DNA of 64,000 bases, from positions 29,891-93,890 of the forward strand of contig NZ_AOIA01000114.1 of NCBI RefSeq assembly GCF_000337695.1, given 5' to 3'. This DNA is from Natronococcus jeotgali DSM 18795. Its GTDB lineage: Archaea > Halobacteriota > Halobacteria > Halobacteriales > Natrialbaceae. The translations under genes were made by a program, and so were the position numbers. The notes under the pieces were generated by a model. That model was not told where the DNA came from. It did no database searches and was given only the letters and a program-made list of their open reading frames with translations. Each line of letters opens with the position of its first letter. The stretch's first letter is position 1. Positions 42,267 to 50,602 of this stretch are shown here, in pieces.

Positions 42267-43304
42267 ATGAACCTAGAACGCCGAACGGTCGTGAAACTGA
42301 CCGGGCTCGCGTCCGGAACCGGCGCGATCGCGGGAGTAGCGAGCGGAACGGAGTCGTCGACCGCGGAACGTTCGACCTCGTGGGAACGGGGTCGATCGGA
42401 CGGGATTTCGGTCACCGTCCTCGGCTCCGGGGCGTCCTCGTTCGAGAACGGCCGCGCGAACGCCGGCCACGTCGTTCACGTCGACGGCGAGCCGACGTTC
42501 CTGCTCGACGCCGGCGGCGGCGTCGGGGCGCGACTCGGCGAGGCCGGCGTCGATCTCACCGCCCTCGACGGGGTCTTCCTCGGACACCTCCACATCGACC
42601 ACACCGCGGCTCTCCCGGCGGTCGTCAAGGCCGCCTACCAGCGGGGTCGCGACCGCCCCCTCCCGGTCTACGGTCCGACCGGAACCGACGACGTCCCCGG
42701 CACCGCGGCCTTCCTCTCGCGGCTGTTCGATCCCGAAACGGGCGCGTACAACTACCTCGAGCCGTTCGTCGAGCGCTACACCGACGGCAAGCTGGAACTC
42801 GAACCGACCGAGATCGACGCGACGGTCGGCGAGGACGACGGGATCGCCTGCGTGCGCGACGAGGACGTCACCGTCGAGGCGATCCCCCAGACACACGGGG
42901 CGATTCCGGCGCTCGCCTACCGATTCACCTGTCGAGGACGGTCGATCACGTTCAGCGGCGACACGTCCCTGGTGACCGACAACCTCCGGCGGCTCGCGGA
43001 CGGGACGGACGTGCTCGTCCACAACCGCGTCGTGGACGCCCACGTCGATCCCGACGAGCCAAAGACGGATCTGCACGCCTACGCGGCGGAGATCGGCGCG
43101 ACCGCGAGCGCCGCCGACGTCAGGACGCTCGTGCTCTCCCACCTCAGTCAGACCGACGAGACGGAGATCGAGCGGGAGATGGAACTGATCGCACGGGAGT
43201 ACGACGGGCCGATCGTCGCCGTTCGGGATCTCGTCGAAGTGGATCCGGACGGTCGGATCGGCGCCGTCGAACCGATCGAAAACGACGTCCTCGTGTGCGA
43301 GTGA
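42267..43304 (+). CDS. Exported MBL-fold metallo-hydrolase
   Basis: 345 residues. N-terminal twin Arg with a hydrophobic stretch (ERRTVVKLTGLASGTGAIAG) suggests Tat export. MBL motif HLHIDH (His107, His109, Asp111, His112), then His in the IPQTHGA region and FSGDTSLV provide the two-metal site. A distal His occurs in VLSHLS. It could hydrolyse lactones, phosphonates or nucleic-acid-like esters; substrate unknown. It faces away from the DsbA region. Confidence 0.83.
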   Translation: MNLERRTVVKLTGLASGTGAIAGVASGTESSTAERSTSWERGRSDGISVTVLGSGASSFENGRANAGHVVHVDGEPTFLLDAGGGVGARLGEAGVDLTALDGVFLGHLHIDHTAALPAVVKAAYQRGRDRPLPVYGPTGTDDVPGTAAFLSRLFDPETGAYNYLEPFVERYTDGKLELEPTEIDATVGEDDGIACVRDEDVTVEAIPQTHGAIPALAYRFTCRGRSITFSGDTSLVTDNLRRLADGTDVLVHNRVVDAHVDPDEPKTDLHAYAAEIGATASAADVRTLVLSHLSQTDETEIEREMELIAREYDGPIVAVRDLVEVDPDGRIGAVEPIENDVLVCE

Positions 43305-43583
43305 ACTCGACCGTGCTGGGACGGTAGCGTGTCGTTCGGAACGCGGCGAGGCGCGAACCGAGGCGGACGTCCTCGAGATGGAGCGCTCCCGTGCGTTCGC
43401 GGCGGGGATGCGCGGGCGATCCTTCCGCGTCGAACCCCCTACAGACGTCACCGCCTCTCGTTCGCCCACGACGAGCATCACATCCAGTCGTCCCTCGACG
43501 CTGCGGACGCGGGCGTCGCCGACCTCCGAGTCGCCGAGTCGATCGCGCCGCTCGAGGGGCCTCGAGCTTGCGCGACAGAACCG

Positions 43584-43802
43584 CTAGTCGCTACAGGTCG
43601 AACAGTTCCGACGCCGAACGACGAGTCCGATACCGCCGAGCGCGAGCGCGGTGACGAGCAGCTGGGCGCCGCCGGCGGCCAGCCCGTACGCGAGGGCGCC
43701 GCCTGAGACCGCGGTCGCTCCGGGGCCGAGACAGCAGAGACTCGCCAGTCCGGCCAGTCCGAGCTTCGCCCGTCGCGACGCCGTCTCCGAGTTCGTCGCC
43801 AT
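43584..43802 (-). CDS. Small cysteine-containing membrane protein
   Basis: 72 residues with two spans (GLAGLASLCCLGPGATAV, QLLVTALALGGIGLVV), a CC pair in the first span and CSTCSD at the C terminus. Cysteine placement is like that of small heavy-metal transport or thiol proteins. It lies 73 nt downstream of a flavin disulfide reductase on the same strand. Confidence 0.65.
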   Translation of the reverse strand: MATNSETASRRAKLGLAGLASLCCLGPGATAVSGGALAYGLAAGGAQLLVTALALGGIGLVVRRRNCSTCSD

Positions 43803-43875
43803 CGGTCACGTCAACGGGAACGGTCCGTATATCGTTTGTGGCACTCGAGGGGCGACGCCCCGGCGTCTCGACCGG

Positions 43876-45360
43876 TCAGTCGCGGTCGTGATCGTGCTCG
43901 TGGTGGCCGTGGTGGTGATGCTGACCGTCGTCGTCCCCTCCGCCGCGGTGGGTGAACTGCCCGGCGAACGCCCGGTCGACGACCTCCGAGAGCGCGGGAT
44001 GGACGTGGACCGACTCGCGGATGTCCCACACCGTCCCGGTGCCCGCTTTCATCGCGACGACGACCTCCTCGATCAGGTTCGACGCCTCCGGGCCGACGAC
44101 GTGACAGCCGAGGATCGTCCCGTCGGGTTCGATCAGCACCTTGACGAACCCCTCGACCTTCATCGCCTTCCCGCGGGCGGTGTCCTCGTACCGGTACGTT
44201 CGCGTCGCGTACTCCCGCCCGGCGTCCCGGAGTTCGCCCTCCCGAGCGCCGACGCCGGCCACTTCCGGCGAGCCGAACACGGCGAACGGCATCGCCGTGT
44301 AGTCGACGGGCTCGAGTTCGTCGCCGAACAGGTTCCGGGCGACGGTCCGAGCCTCGTGGTTCGCGTTGTGTTTCAGCAGGTACTCGCCGACGACGTCGCC
44401 GAGCGCCCAGATTCCGTCCGCGGTCGTCCGCAGGTACTCGTCGGTCTCGACGAACTCCGCGTCGTCGGTCTCGACGCCCGTCGCCTCGAGGTTCAGCAGG
44501 TCCGTGTTCGGTCGCCGACCCGCGGCGACGAGCAGGGCGTCGCCGGTGACGGAGACGGGTTCGCGATCGGACGCGTCGTCCCGCGCCGGGGGGTACGGTC
44601 GGGCCTCGACGGTCACCTCGCCGTCGGCTTGCGACGCGGCGACGGCTTCGTACCCCGCGTAGACGTCGAACCGGTCGGCGTAGCGCTCGGTGAACGCGGC
44701 CGCGATCTCCCCGTCGGCGTCCGGCAGCAGGTGCCGACGACGGCCGACGATCGAGACGTCGCTCCCGAAGGTGCCGAAGAAGTGGGCGAGCTCGGCCGCG
44801 ATGTAGCCCCCGCCGACGACGACCAGGCGCTCGGGCGGCGTCTCGAGCTGCAGCGCCTCCGTGCTGGTGAGGTAGTCGACGTCCTCGATGCCGTCGATCG
44901 GCGGGATCCAGGGCCGCGTTCCGGCCGCGATCAGGACCGTGTCGGCCCGCACGCGCCTGCCCGCGTCGGGGCCGTCGACGACCTCGACCGTGCGATCGTC
45001 GACGAACCGACCCTCCCCCTCGAGCAGCGCGTGCTGGTCGGAGGCGCCGAGCCCGTTGCGGATCGAGTCGGCGCTCTCCGAGACGTCCTCGGTGACCTCG
45101 CGGACGATACCGGCGAAGTCGACGTCGGTCACGTCGGCGCGGATGCCGAACTCGTCGGCGCGCTCGACGGTCTCCATCACCTCGGCGCGGTACAACAGCT
45201 GCTTCGAGGGGATGCAGCCGCGGTTGAGGCACGTGCCACCGAGCGGCCCCTTCTCGACGACCGCGACCGACTGGCCCCGGTTGGCGGCGGCGTTGGCCAC
45301 GTCCAGTCCGGATCCCGAACCGATGACGAGGAACTCGACCTCCGTCGTTTCGGCGTCCAT
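43876..45360 (-). CDS. Pyridine nucleotide-disulfide oxidoreductase (dihydrolipoyl-dehydrogenase-like) with His-rich tail
   Basis: 494 residues. FAD motif VIGSGSGLDVANAAAN, redox pair CLNRGCIPSK (Cys44-Cys49) and the NAD motif VVVGGGYIAAEL are intact. The C-terminal dimer domain has VHVHPALSEV with the catalytic His-Glu pair. The last 20 residues are His/Asp-rich (HHHHGHHEHDHDRD), suggesting metal binding. No lipoyl or E1/E2 genes are nearby, and a small CC membrane protein lies downstream, so a metal-related reductase role is possible. Confidence 0.85.
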   Translation of the reverse strand: MDAETTEVEFLVIGSGSGLDVANAAANRGQSVAVVEKGPLGGTCLNRGCIPSKQLLYRAEVMETVERADEFGIRADVTDVDFAGIVREVTEDVSESADSIRNGLGASDQHALLEGEGRFVDDRTVEVVDGPDAGRRVRADTVLIAAGTRPWIPPIDGIEDVDYLTSTEALQLETPPERLVVVGGGYIAAELAHFFGTFGSDVSIVGRRRHLLPDADGEIAAAFTERYADRFDVYAGYEAVAASQADGEVTVEARPYPPARDDASDREPVSVTGDALLVAAGRRPNTDLLNLEATGVETDDAEFVETDEYLRTTADGIWALGDVVGEYLLKHNANHEARTVARNLFGDELEPVDYTAMPFAVFGSPEVAGVGAREGELRDAGREYATRTYRYEDTARGKAMKVEGFVKVLIEPDGTILGCHVVGPEASNLIEEVVVAMKAGTGTVWDIRESVHVHPALSEVVDRAFAGQFTHRGGGDDDGQHHHHGHHEHDHDRD

Positions 45361-45417
45361 AGCGGACCGACGGGCTCGAGCCCTATCGTTCTTCCACCGC
45401 GTTCCCGGGGTCGACGT

Positions 45418-47004
45418 CTACCCCGCTCTCGCGACGATCGCCGGATTCGCCGCCGTCGGCTCCGAGTCCTCGGTCTCCTCGATGACGTAGCGCTGGCCGA
45501 ACATCGGATCCAGCAGGGTGTCGACCGGCGCCCGGTCGTCGCGCAGGACGGGGACGTCGTCGGTCTCGGGGTCGTCCATCCGATTCCGGAGCTCGTCGCT
45601 CAGGTTGACCCCGAGGTCGCGCTCGTCGGTGCGCCGCTCGAGCTCCTCGCGAGTGAGCCGTTCGTCGTCTTTCGTCGCGACGAGCTGGACGTTCTGGACG
45701 GCGTCGGAGTCCGAGGTCCGGAAGCCGTAGACCTGCGGAAACACCTGCTCGGCGGTCGCGTGCTCGGCGCGGTAGAACTCCGAGCCCGAGCCCTCGGGCG
45801 CCGCGATGACGTTCGCGAGCAACACGCCGTCGTCGCTCAGCCGATCCGCGGCCAACTGCATGAACTCCTCGGTGGTCAGGTGAAACGGCACCTGATCCTT
45901 CTTGTAGGCGTCGAGGACGATCACGTCGTACTCCTCGTCGGCGTTTTGCAGGAACTGCCGACCGTCCTCGGCGTGGCTGGTCATGTGCTCGCCGTGCTCG
46001 AGCCCGAAGTACGCCTCGGCCGCTGCGGTGACCTCGGGGTCGATCTCGACGACGTCGACGTCGACGTCGTAGTGGCGCTGGAAGTCCTGCGGGCCGGTGT
46101 ACCCGCCCCCGCCGATGAAGAGGACGTCCTCGACCTCGTCGGGATCGTCGGCCATCAGCATCGGCAGGTGGAAGTACTCCGTGTAGGCGAAGACGTGGCG
46201 ATCGGGGTCCTCGAGGTCCGTCGCGCTGTGGCGGGCGCCGTCGAGGTACATCGTCCGGACGTCGCCGTCGTCGACCACCTCGAGCTGCTGGACGGCGGTC
46301 TCGGTCTCGTAGACGACGTCGCCGCGGTGGTCGAGCGCGGCGGGGGTCCCGCTGGCGGCGACGACGAGCAACGCGACGACGGCGACGCTGGCGACGGTCG
46401 GCCTGCGGGGTGGCGACGGCAGCGTGAGCGCGACCGCCGTCGCGACCAGTATCAGTCCGAACGCCACCCCGATCTGGGCGATGCTCAGAGCGGGGATGAG
46501 CACGAACGTCGTCGCGCCCGAACCGAGGATGCTCCCGATCGTCCCGAGCGCGTAGACGTGTCCGGAGGCCTCGCCGACCCCGCGCTTCCGGGAGAGCTCG
46601 GCCGCGTAGGGGCTGATGAACCCCAGCAGGTACGTCGGCGGCCCGAAGAGGATGACGACGGCCGGCAGCGAGGCGTACCTGGGCGGGAGCGCGAGCGTCG
46701 ACGTGTACGACAACAGCAACTCGTCGGCGTAGACCACCACTGCGACGTACACCGCAGTCGCGAGCATGAGCCAGACCATCTCCCGGACGGTCGCCCGCGC
46801 CGCCCGCTTGCCGCCCTGCCAGTAGCCGAGGCTCAACGCGGCGAGCAGGACCGTCAGGATGCCGCCGACGGTGTAGATGTGGCTGCCGAACTGCGGCGCG
46901 ACGATCCGCACTGCGAGGATCTCGAGCCCCATGCTGGTGATTCCCGAGACGAAGACGGCCAGTTCGGGCTTCGTCGGCCGGTAGGACGCGAGCGCGTTCC
47001 GCAT
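45418..47004 (-). CDS. Membrane-fused spermidine synthase-like protein
   Basis: 528 residues. The N-terminal half (about 10-215) has seven or more membrane spans (VSGITSMGLEILAVRIVAP, FGPPTYLLGFISPYAAEL), the C-terminal half has a class I methyltransferase fold with GGGGYTGP (298-305), VEIDPEV with an acidic SAM-binding residue, and LDAYKKDQVPFHLT (Asp365) like aminopropyltransferases. Haloarchaea make little polyamine, so the substrate may differ from spermidine; related deoxyhypusine synthase at 4247-5287 needs spermidine or agmatine derivatives. Confidence 0.85.
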   Translation of the reverse strand: MRNALASYRPTKPELAVFVSGITSMGLEILAVRIVAPQFGSHIYTVGGILTVLLAALSLGYWQGGKRAARATVREMVWLMLATAVYVAVVVYADELLLSYTSTLALPPRYASLPAVVILFGPPTYLLGFISPYAAELSRKRGVGEASGHVYALGTIGSILGSGATTFVLIPALSIAQIGVAFGLILVATAVALTLPSPPRRPTVASVAVVALLVVAASGTPAALDHRGDVVYETETAVQQLEVVDDGDVRTMYLDGARHSATDLEDPDRHVFAYTEYFHLPMLMADDPDEVEDVLFIGGGGYTGPQDFQRHYDVDVDVVEIDPEVTAAAEAYFGLEHGEHMTSHAEDGRQFLQNADEEYDVIVLDAYKKDQVPFHLTTEEFMQLAADRLSDDGVLLANVIAAPEGSGSEFYRAEHATAEQVFPQVYGFRTSDSDAVQNVQLVATKDDERLTREELERRTDERDLGVNLSDELRNRMDDPETDDVPVLRDDRAPVDTLLDPMFGQRYVIEETEDSEPTAANPAIVARAG

Positions 47005-47073
47005 TCGTTGTCACCACAGTGTAGCCGGGACCGTGAGTACCTGTCGGCTCGATCCCGTCCCGCCTCGAGCCGG

Positions 47074-47298
47074 CTACGGCCGCGTCATCACGAGCGCGAG
47101 CACGAACAGTCCGGCCGCGACCGCGAGAACGGTCGCGGGCCCGACCTCGACCAGGCCGACGACCGCCGCGCCCGCGACGATCGTCCAGCCGAACAGCAGC
47201 GACAGCACCGCGTTGAGAACGAGCAGCACGCGCGGGTCTCCGCCGGAGGACTCGAGGCCCTCGCGGAACCCGTCCCGGTCGGCGTCGGGGTCGGCCAT
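47074..47298 (-). CDS. Small two-span membrane protein
   Basis: 74 residues, acidic N terminus, spans VLNAVLSLLFGWTIVAGAAV and TVLAVAAGLFVLALV. Conserved-looking but of unknown function. 69 nt upstream of the spermidine-synthase-like gene on the same strand. Confidence 0.65.
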   Translation of the reverse strand: MADPDADRDGFREGLESSGGDPRVLLVLNAVLSLLFGWTIVAGAAVVGLVEVGPATVLAVAAGLFVLALVMTRP

Positions 47299-47384
47299 AC
47301 CGGAGTACGGGAACGTGGCTCACTTAGCCGTTTCCGTCGGCCGCCGGGGCCGACACTTATGCCGTTGCCGACGAACGACGGGGT

Positions 47385-47810
47385 ATGCGGGAAGTCACGG
47401 TCTCTCGACGGATCGACGCGACGGCGGTCGAGCTCTCCTCGCGGTTCGATCCGCCGGCGATCGTCGAGGCCGAGGGGAGTTTCACCGTCGCGGACGTCCG
47501 CGAGGACGGCGACGCGACGGTCGTCGTCGCCAGCGGGCCCGGTATGTCGCTCCCGCTCCGGTTCGAGTACCGCGAGGATGCACTGTACTACACCCAGGAG
47601 GGCGAGCAGGGACCGTTCGAGTACATGGAGACGTGGCTCGAGTTCGACGAGCGCGAGGACGGCACCGAGGTCCGGTTCCGGTCGTCGGTCTCGCTCGCGG
47701 CCCCGCTGCCCTTCGGCGACCGGATCGCCGCCTGGAAGCGAAAGGGCGAGCTCGAGCGGGCGCTCGAGGCGATGGCCGACGCGTTCCAGACTCCTCGAGG
47801 CGAAGGCTGA
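47385..47810 (+). CDS. SRPBCC-family protein
   Basis: 141 residues. Beta/alpha pattern of the SRPBCC ligand-binding fold (MREVTVSRRIDATAVELSSRF, then LRFEYREDALYYTQ, and a C-terminal helix DRIAAWKRKGELERALEAMA). Acidic, cytosolic, ligand unknown. Confidence 0.75.
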   Translation: MREVTVSRRIDATAVELSSRFDPPAIVEAEGSFTVADVREDGDATVVVASGPGMSLPLRFEYREDALYYTQEGEQGPFEYMETWLEFDEREDGTEVRFRSSVSLAAPLPFGDRIAAWKRKGELERALEAMADAFQTPRGEG

Positions 47811-47816
47811 CGTGTG

Positions 47817-49052
47817 CTACGGTCCGCGAAGAACGACGGCCTCGTCGTCCTCGCCGGGGAAGGGATCCTCGAGCGCTTCCGCCCGCTCCCACTCGTCGTC
47901 GGTGACCAGACAGTCCCGAAGCCGCGAGCGCAGCGGTTCGTCCTCGAGGTCGGTCCCGATGAACACGAGTTCGGTCCGGCGGTCGCCGTGCTCGTCGTGC
48001 CACGCGAGGTCGGGGCGGTTCGACCGGTAGAGGTCGCGCTGTACGTCGGGGAGCGCGGCGATCCAGGGTCCCTCGCTCGTCGCCCGAACGGAGGGGCCGG
48101 CCTGGGAGATATCGACCTTCGCGTCCCGCCCGGGGAGCCACGCGACGCCCTTCGAGCGGACGACGTCGTCGGGCAGCTCCCGGAGGAACGCGGCGAATCG
48201 CTCGGGGTGGACCGGGCGCCGTTCCCGGACGGTGATCGAGTCGACGCCGTAGACCTCGTCGGGGTGGCGGTGGTCGTGGTCGCCGTGGCCGTCGTGACTA
48301 CGGTCGCGGTCGTCGGTTTCGGACGTCTCGCTCTCGCCCTCGACGCCCTCGAGCGCGCGCTGCCACCCCGCGCCTTCCCCGAGCTGGCCGGGATCGAACA
48401 GGTCGATCCCGAGGAGTTCGTCGGGATCGATCGCGCTGAACTCCGTTCTGCGCACCTCGGCGTCGGGACGGAGCGCCCGAACCAGCGCCTCGGCCTCCTC
48501 GAGCTCGTCGGGCTCGCAGAGATCGACCTTGTTGAGGAGGACGAGGTTCGCGACCTCGAGCTGTTCGATCAACAGGTCCGAGAGCGGGCGGTCGGCCTCG
48601 TCGGGGTCGGTGCGCCGTTCGGGGACGTCCTCGCCCGCGAAGGCGTCGAGGAAGCGTCGGGTGTCGAGCACCGTCACCAGCGCGTCGAGGTCGTAACGGG
48701 CCGCGACCCGCGAGCTGGTCGTAAAGAGCCGGGCGACGGGTTCGGGCTCGGAGATTCCCGAGGACTCGACGAGCAGGTGGTCGAACTCCCGCTCGCGGGC
48801 CAGGCGGACGACCGCCGTCTCGAGGTCGTCCTGCAGCTCACAGCAGATGCAGCCGTTCGAGAGCTCGGCGACGCCGCCGGCGTCGAGATCCGACCCCTCG
48901 GCGACGAGCTCGGCGTCGACGTTGACCTGCCCCATGTCGTTGACCAGGACCGCGAGCTCGCGGTCGCCGGCGGTGCGAAGCAGGTGGTTGAGCAGCGTCG
49001 TCTTGCCGGCGCCGAGCCCGCCCGAGAGGACGGTGACGGGAATCGCGGACAT
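47817..49052 (-). CDS. CobW/G3E-family GTPase metal chaperone
   Basis: 411 residues. P-loop GGLGAGKTT (11-19), the metal motif CICC (Cys68 to Cys71) with a preceding NG, and GTPase NKVD. A His-rich loop (SHDGHGDHDHRH, about 247-262) binds metal in zinc-type COG0523 proteins. It probably inserts Zn, Co or Ni into a client under metal limitation. ATG at 49052 is used; a TTG-type start 18 codons upstream is unlikely. Confidence 0.9.
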   Translation of the reverse strand: MSAIPVTVLSGGLGAGKTTLLNHLLRTAGDRELAVLVNDMGQVNVDAELVAEGSDLDAGGVAELSNGCICCELQDDLETAVVRLAREREFDHLLVESSGISEPEPVARLFTTSSRVAARYDLDALVTVLDTRRFLDAFAGEDVPERRTDPDEADRPLSDLLIEQLEVANLVLLNKVDLCEPDELEEAEALVRALRPDAEVRRTEFSAIDPDELLGIDLFDPGQLGEGAGWQRALEGVEGESETSETDDRDRSHDGHGDHDHRHPDEVYGVDSITVRERRPVHPERFAAFLRELPDDVVRSKGVAWLPGRDAKVDISQAGPSVRATSEGPWIAALPDVQRDLYRSNRPDLAWHDEHGDRRTELVFIGTDLEDEPLRSRLRDCLVTDDEWERAEALEDPFPGEDDEAVVLRGP

Positions 49053-49143
49053 ATGGGTGTGTTGGAACTCGACGACTAAGGTGCGTCGGCTCGAGGACGG
49101 GAGCACGACACCTTTTAGGCTCGAGCGCCGAGGGTCATCGATA

Positions 49144-49440
49144 ATGACACTCGCCGAGCGGATCGAGCGGTTTCGGGAAACTCTCGAGGAGTGGCTCCGG
49201 GGGCTCTACCACGGGATGATCAGCCACCCGGCCTACGAGAAGATCGAGGCCGAGGCCGAGGACCTCGAGGACGCGTTCATGCTGGCGTGTTTCCCCGACG
49301 CCTTCGGGATCCCGAGCCCGGTGTCGTACTACACGGCCGAGTTGCTGCCCTACCTCGAGGACGAGTACGAGGCCTGGCAGCGACGCCTGTGGGACCGGGG
49401 GTCGGTGGTCGAACGGAAGGGCCACCAGTACCACTTCTGA
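49144..49440 (+). CDS. 98-residue hypothetical protein coupled to a Get3-like ATPase
   Basis: Mostly helical (ERIERFRETLEEWLRGLYHG, then AYEKIEAEAEDLEDAFMLA), cysteine single. The stop shares one base with the start of the ATPase. Conserved-looking haloarchaeal protein of unknown function; it could be a client-binding or regulatory partner of the ATPase. Confidence 0.72.
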   Translation: MTLAERIERFRETLEEWLRGLYHGMISHPAYEKIEAEAEDLEDAFMLACFPDAFGIPSPVSYYTAELLPYLEDEYEAWQRRLWDRGSVVERKGHQYHF

Positions 49441-50417
49441 TGACCGAGTTCGTCTTCTTCGGCGGGAAAGGCGGGGTCGGCAAGACGACCGTCTCGAGCG
49501 CGTACGCCCTGAACTGCGTCGAGGACGGGCTCGAGACGCTGGTCGTCTCGACGGACCCGGCCCACAGCACGGCCGACGTCTTCGACCAGGAGTTCGGCGA
49601 CGAGCCCCGCCCGGTCGAGGGGTACGACGGGCTCTCGGCGCTCGAGATCGACCCCGAAGCGGAGGTCCAGGACCACCTCCAGGGGCTGAAACGCCAGCTG
49701 AACGCCCAGCTGTCGGCCGCGATGGTCAACGAGGTCGACGTGCAACTCGAGATGGCCCACCAGACCCCCGGCGCCTACGAGGCCGCGCTGTTCGATCGCT
49801 TTGTCGACGTGATGCGGTCGGCCGAACCCTACGACCGCGTGGTCTTCGACACCTCGCCGACGGGGTCGACGCTACGGCTGCTCGCGCTGCCGGAGCTACT
49901 CGAGGGCTGGATCGCGCGGCTGGTGGACAAACGCGAGCGCAGCATCGATCGCTACGAGAAGGCCGCGATCGGCAACCGCGAGCCCCGCCGCGTGATGGAC
50001 GGCGATCCGATCCTCGCCCGCCTGCGCGAGCGCAAGGAACGCTTCGAGTTCGCGGGTGAAACGCTGCGCGAGAACGCCGCGTTCTACCTGGTGATGAACC
50101 CCGACGAGCTCTCGATCCGGGAGACCGAGCGCTCGCTCGAGACCCTCGCCGAGGCGGAGCTGCCGGTCCGCGGACTGGTGGTCAACCGACTGACGCCCGG
50201 GCCCGACCCCGACGAGGAGGGACGGGGTGCCCGCTATCTGCGCCAGCGGGTGGCGACCGAGCACGAGCGCCTCGAGCGCATCGAACGCGAACTCGACGCG
50301 CCCGTGTCGGCGACCATCGAGACCCGCGTCGAGGAGGTCCGGGGGAGCCTGCTCGAGGACGTCGCGAGCGCCCTCGAACTCGAGTCGGGGGCGGGCGGGC
50401 GCGCGCGGACCGACTAA
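49440..50417 (+). CDS. ArsA/Get3-family ATPase
   Basis: 325 residues. Deviant Walker A GGKGGVGKTT (8-17), switch I DPAHS, switch II-like FDTSPTGST, and NRLTPG as the NKxD-like base site. Single-domain, like Get3/TRC40 rather than the duplicated ArsA, with no metal CxxC. Archaeal Get3 homologues bind tail-anchored membrane proteins; arsenite pumping is less likely without an ArsB partner. Coupled to an upstream 98-residue protein. Confidence 0.88.
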   Translation: MTEFVFFGGKGGVGKTTVSSAYALNCVEDGLETLVVSTDPAHSTADVFDQEFGDEPRPVEGYDGLSALEIDPEAEVQDHLQGLKRQLNAQLSAAMVNEVDVQLEMAHQTPGAYEAALFDRFVDVMRSAEPYDRVVFDTSPTGSTLRLLALPELLEGWIARLVDKRERSIDRYEKAAIGNREPRRVMDGDPILARLRERKERFEFAGETLRENAAFYLVMNPDELSIRETERSLETLAEAELPVRGLVVNRLTPGPDPDEEGRGARYLRQRVATEHERLERIERELDAPVSATIETRVEEVRGSLLEDVASALELESGAGGRARTD

Positions 50418-50554
50418 AGGCGGTCCGCGGCTCGCCGGGGCCGGGTTGAGGGGGGTTCGGTGTCCACGTGTCGGATTCCACACCATCTACGGCAAAAATC
50501 CTCAATAACCGCGCCGAAATTTGTCTACGATCCGTGCTCTCTGAACGCAATGAA

Positions 50555-50566
50555 TTATATTTATAG
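50555..50566 (+). promoter_or_regulatory. TATA box of the cstA gene
   Basis: TTATATTTATAG lies about 45 nt before the ATG at 50603, a strong haloarchaeal TATA match in an otherwise GC-rich interval; start of transcription would fall near 50587. Confidence 0.55.
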
Positions 50567-50602
50567 TCGCTCCGTACGACCACCCGCTCGAGAGAGGATA
50601 TC

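Noticed and set aside
43651-48030. Plus-strand open frame of 1459 codons across the reductase, synthase and CobW region
   Set aside because: GC-rich haloarchaeal DNA leaves the antisense frame open. The minus-strand genes under it carry clear FAD, SAM and P-loop motifs; this frame has none and is Arg/Pro/Gly/Val-rich low-complexity.
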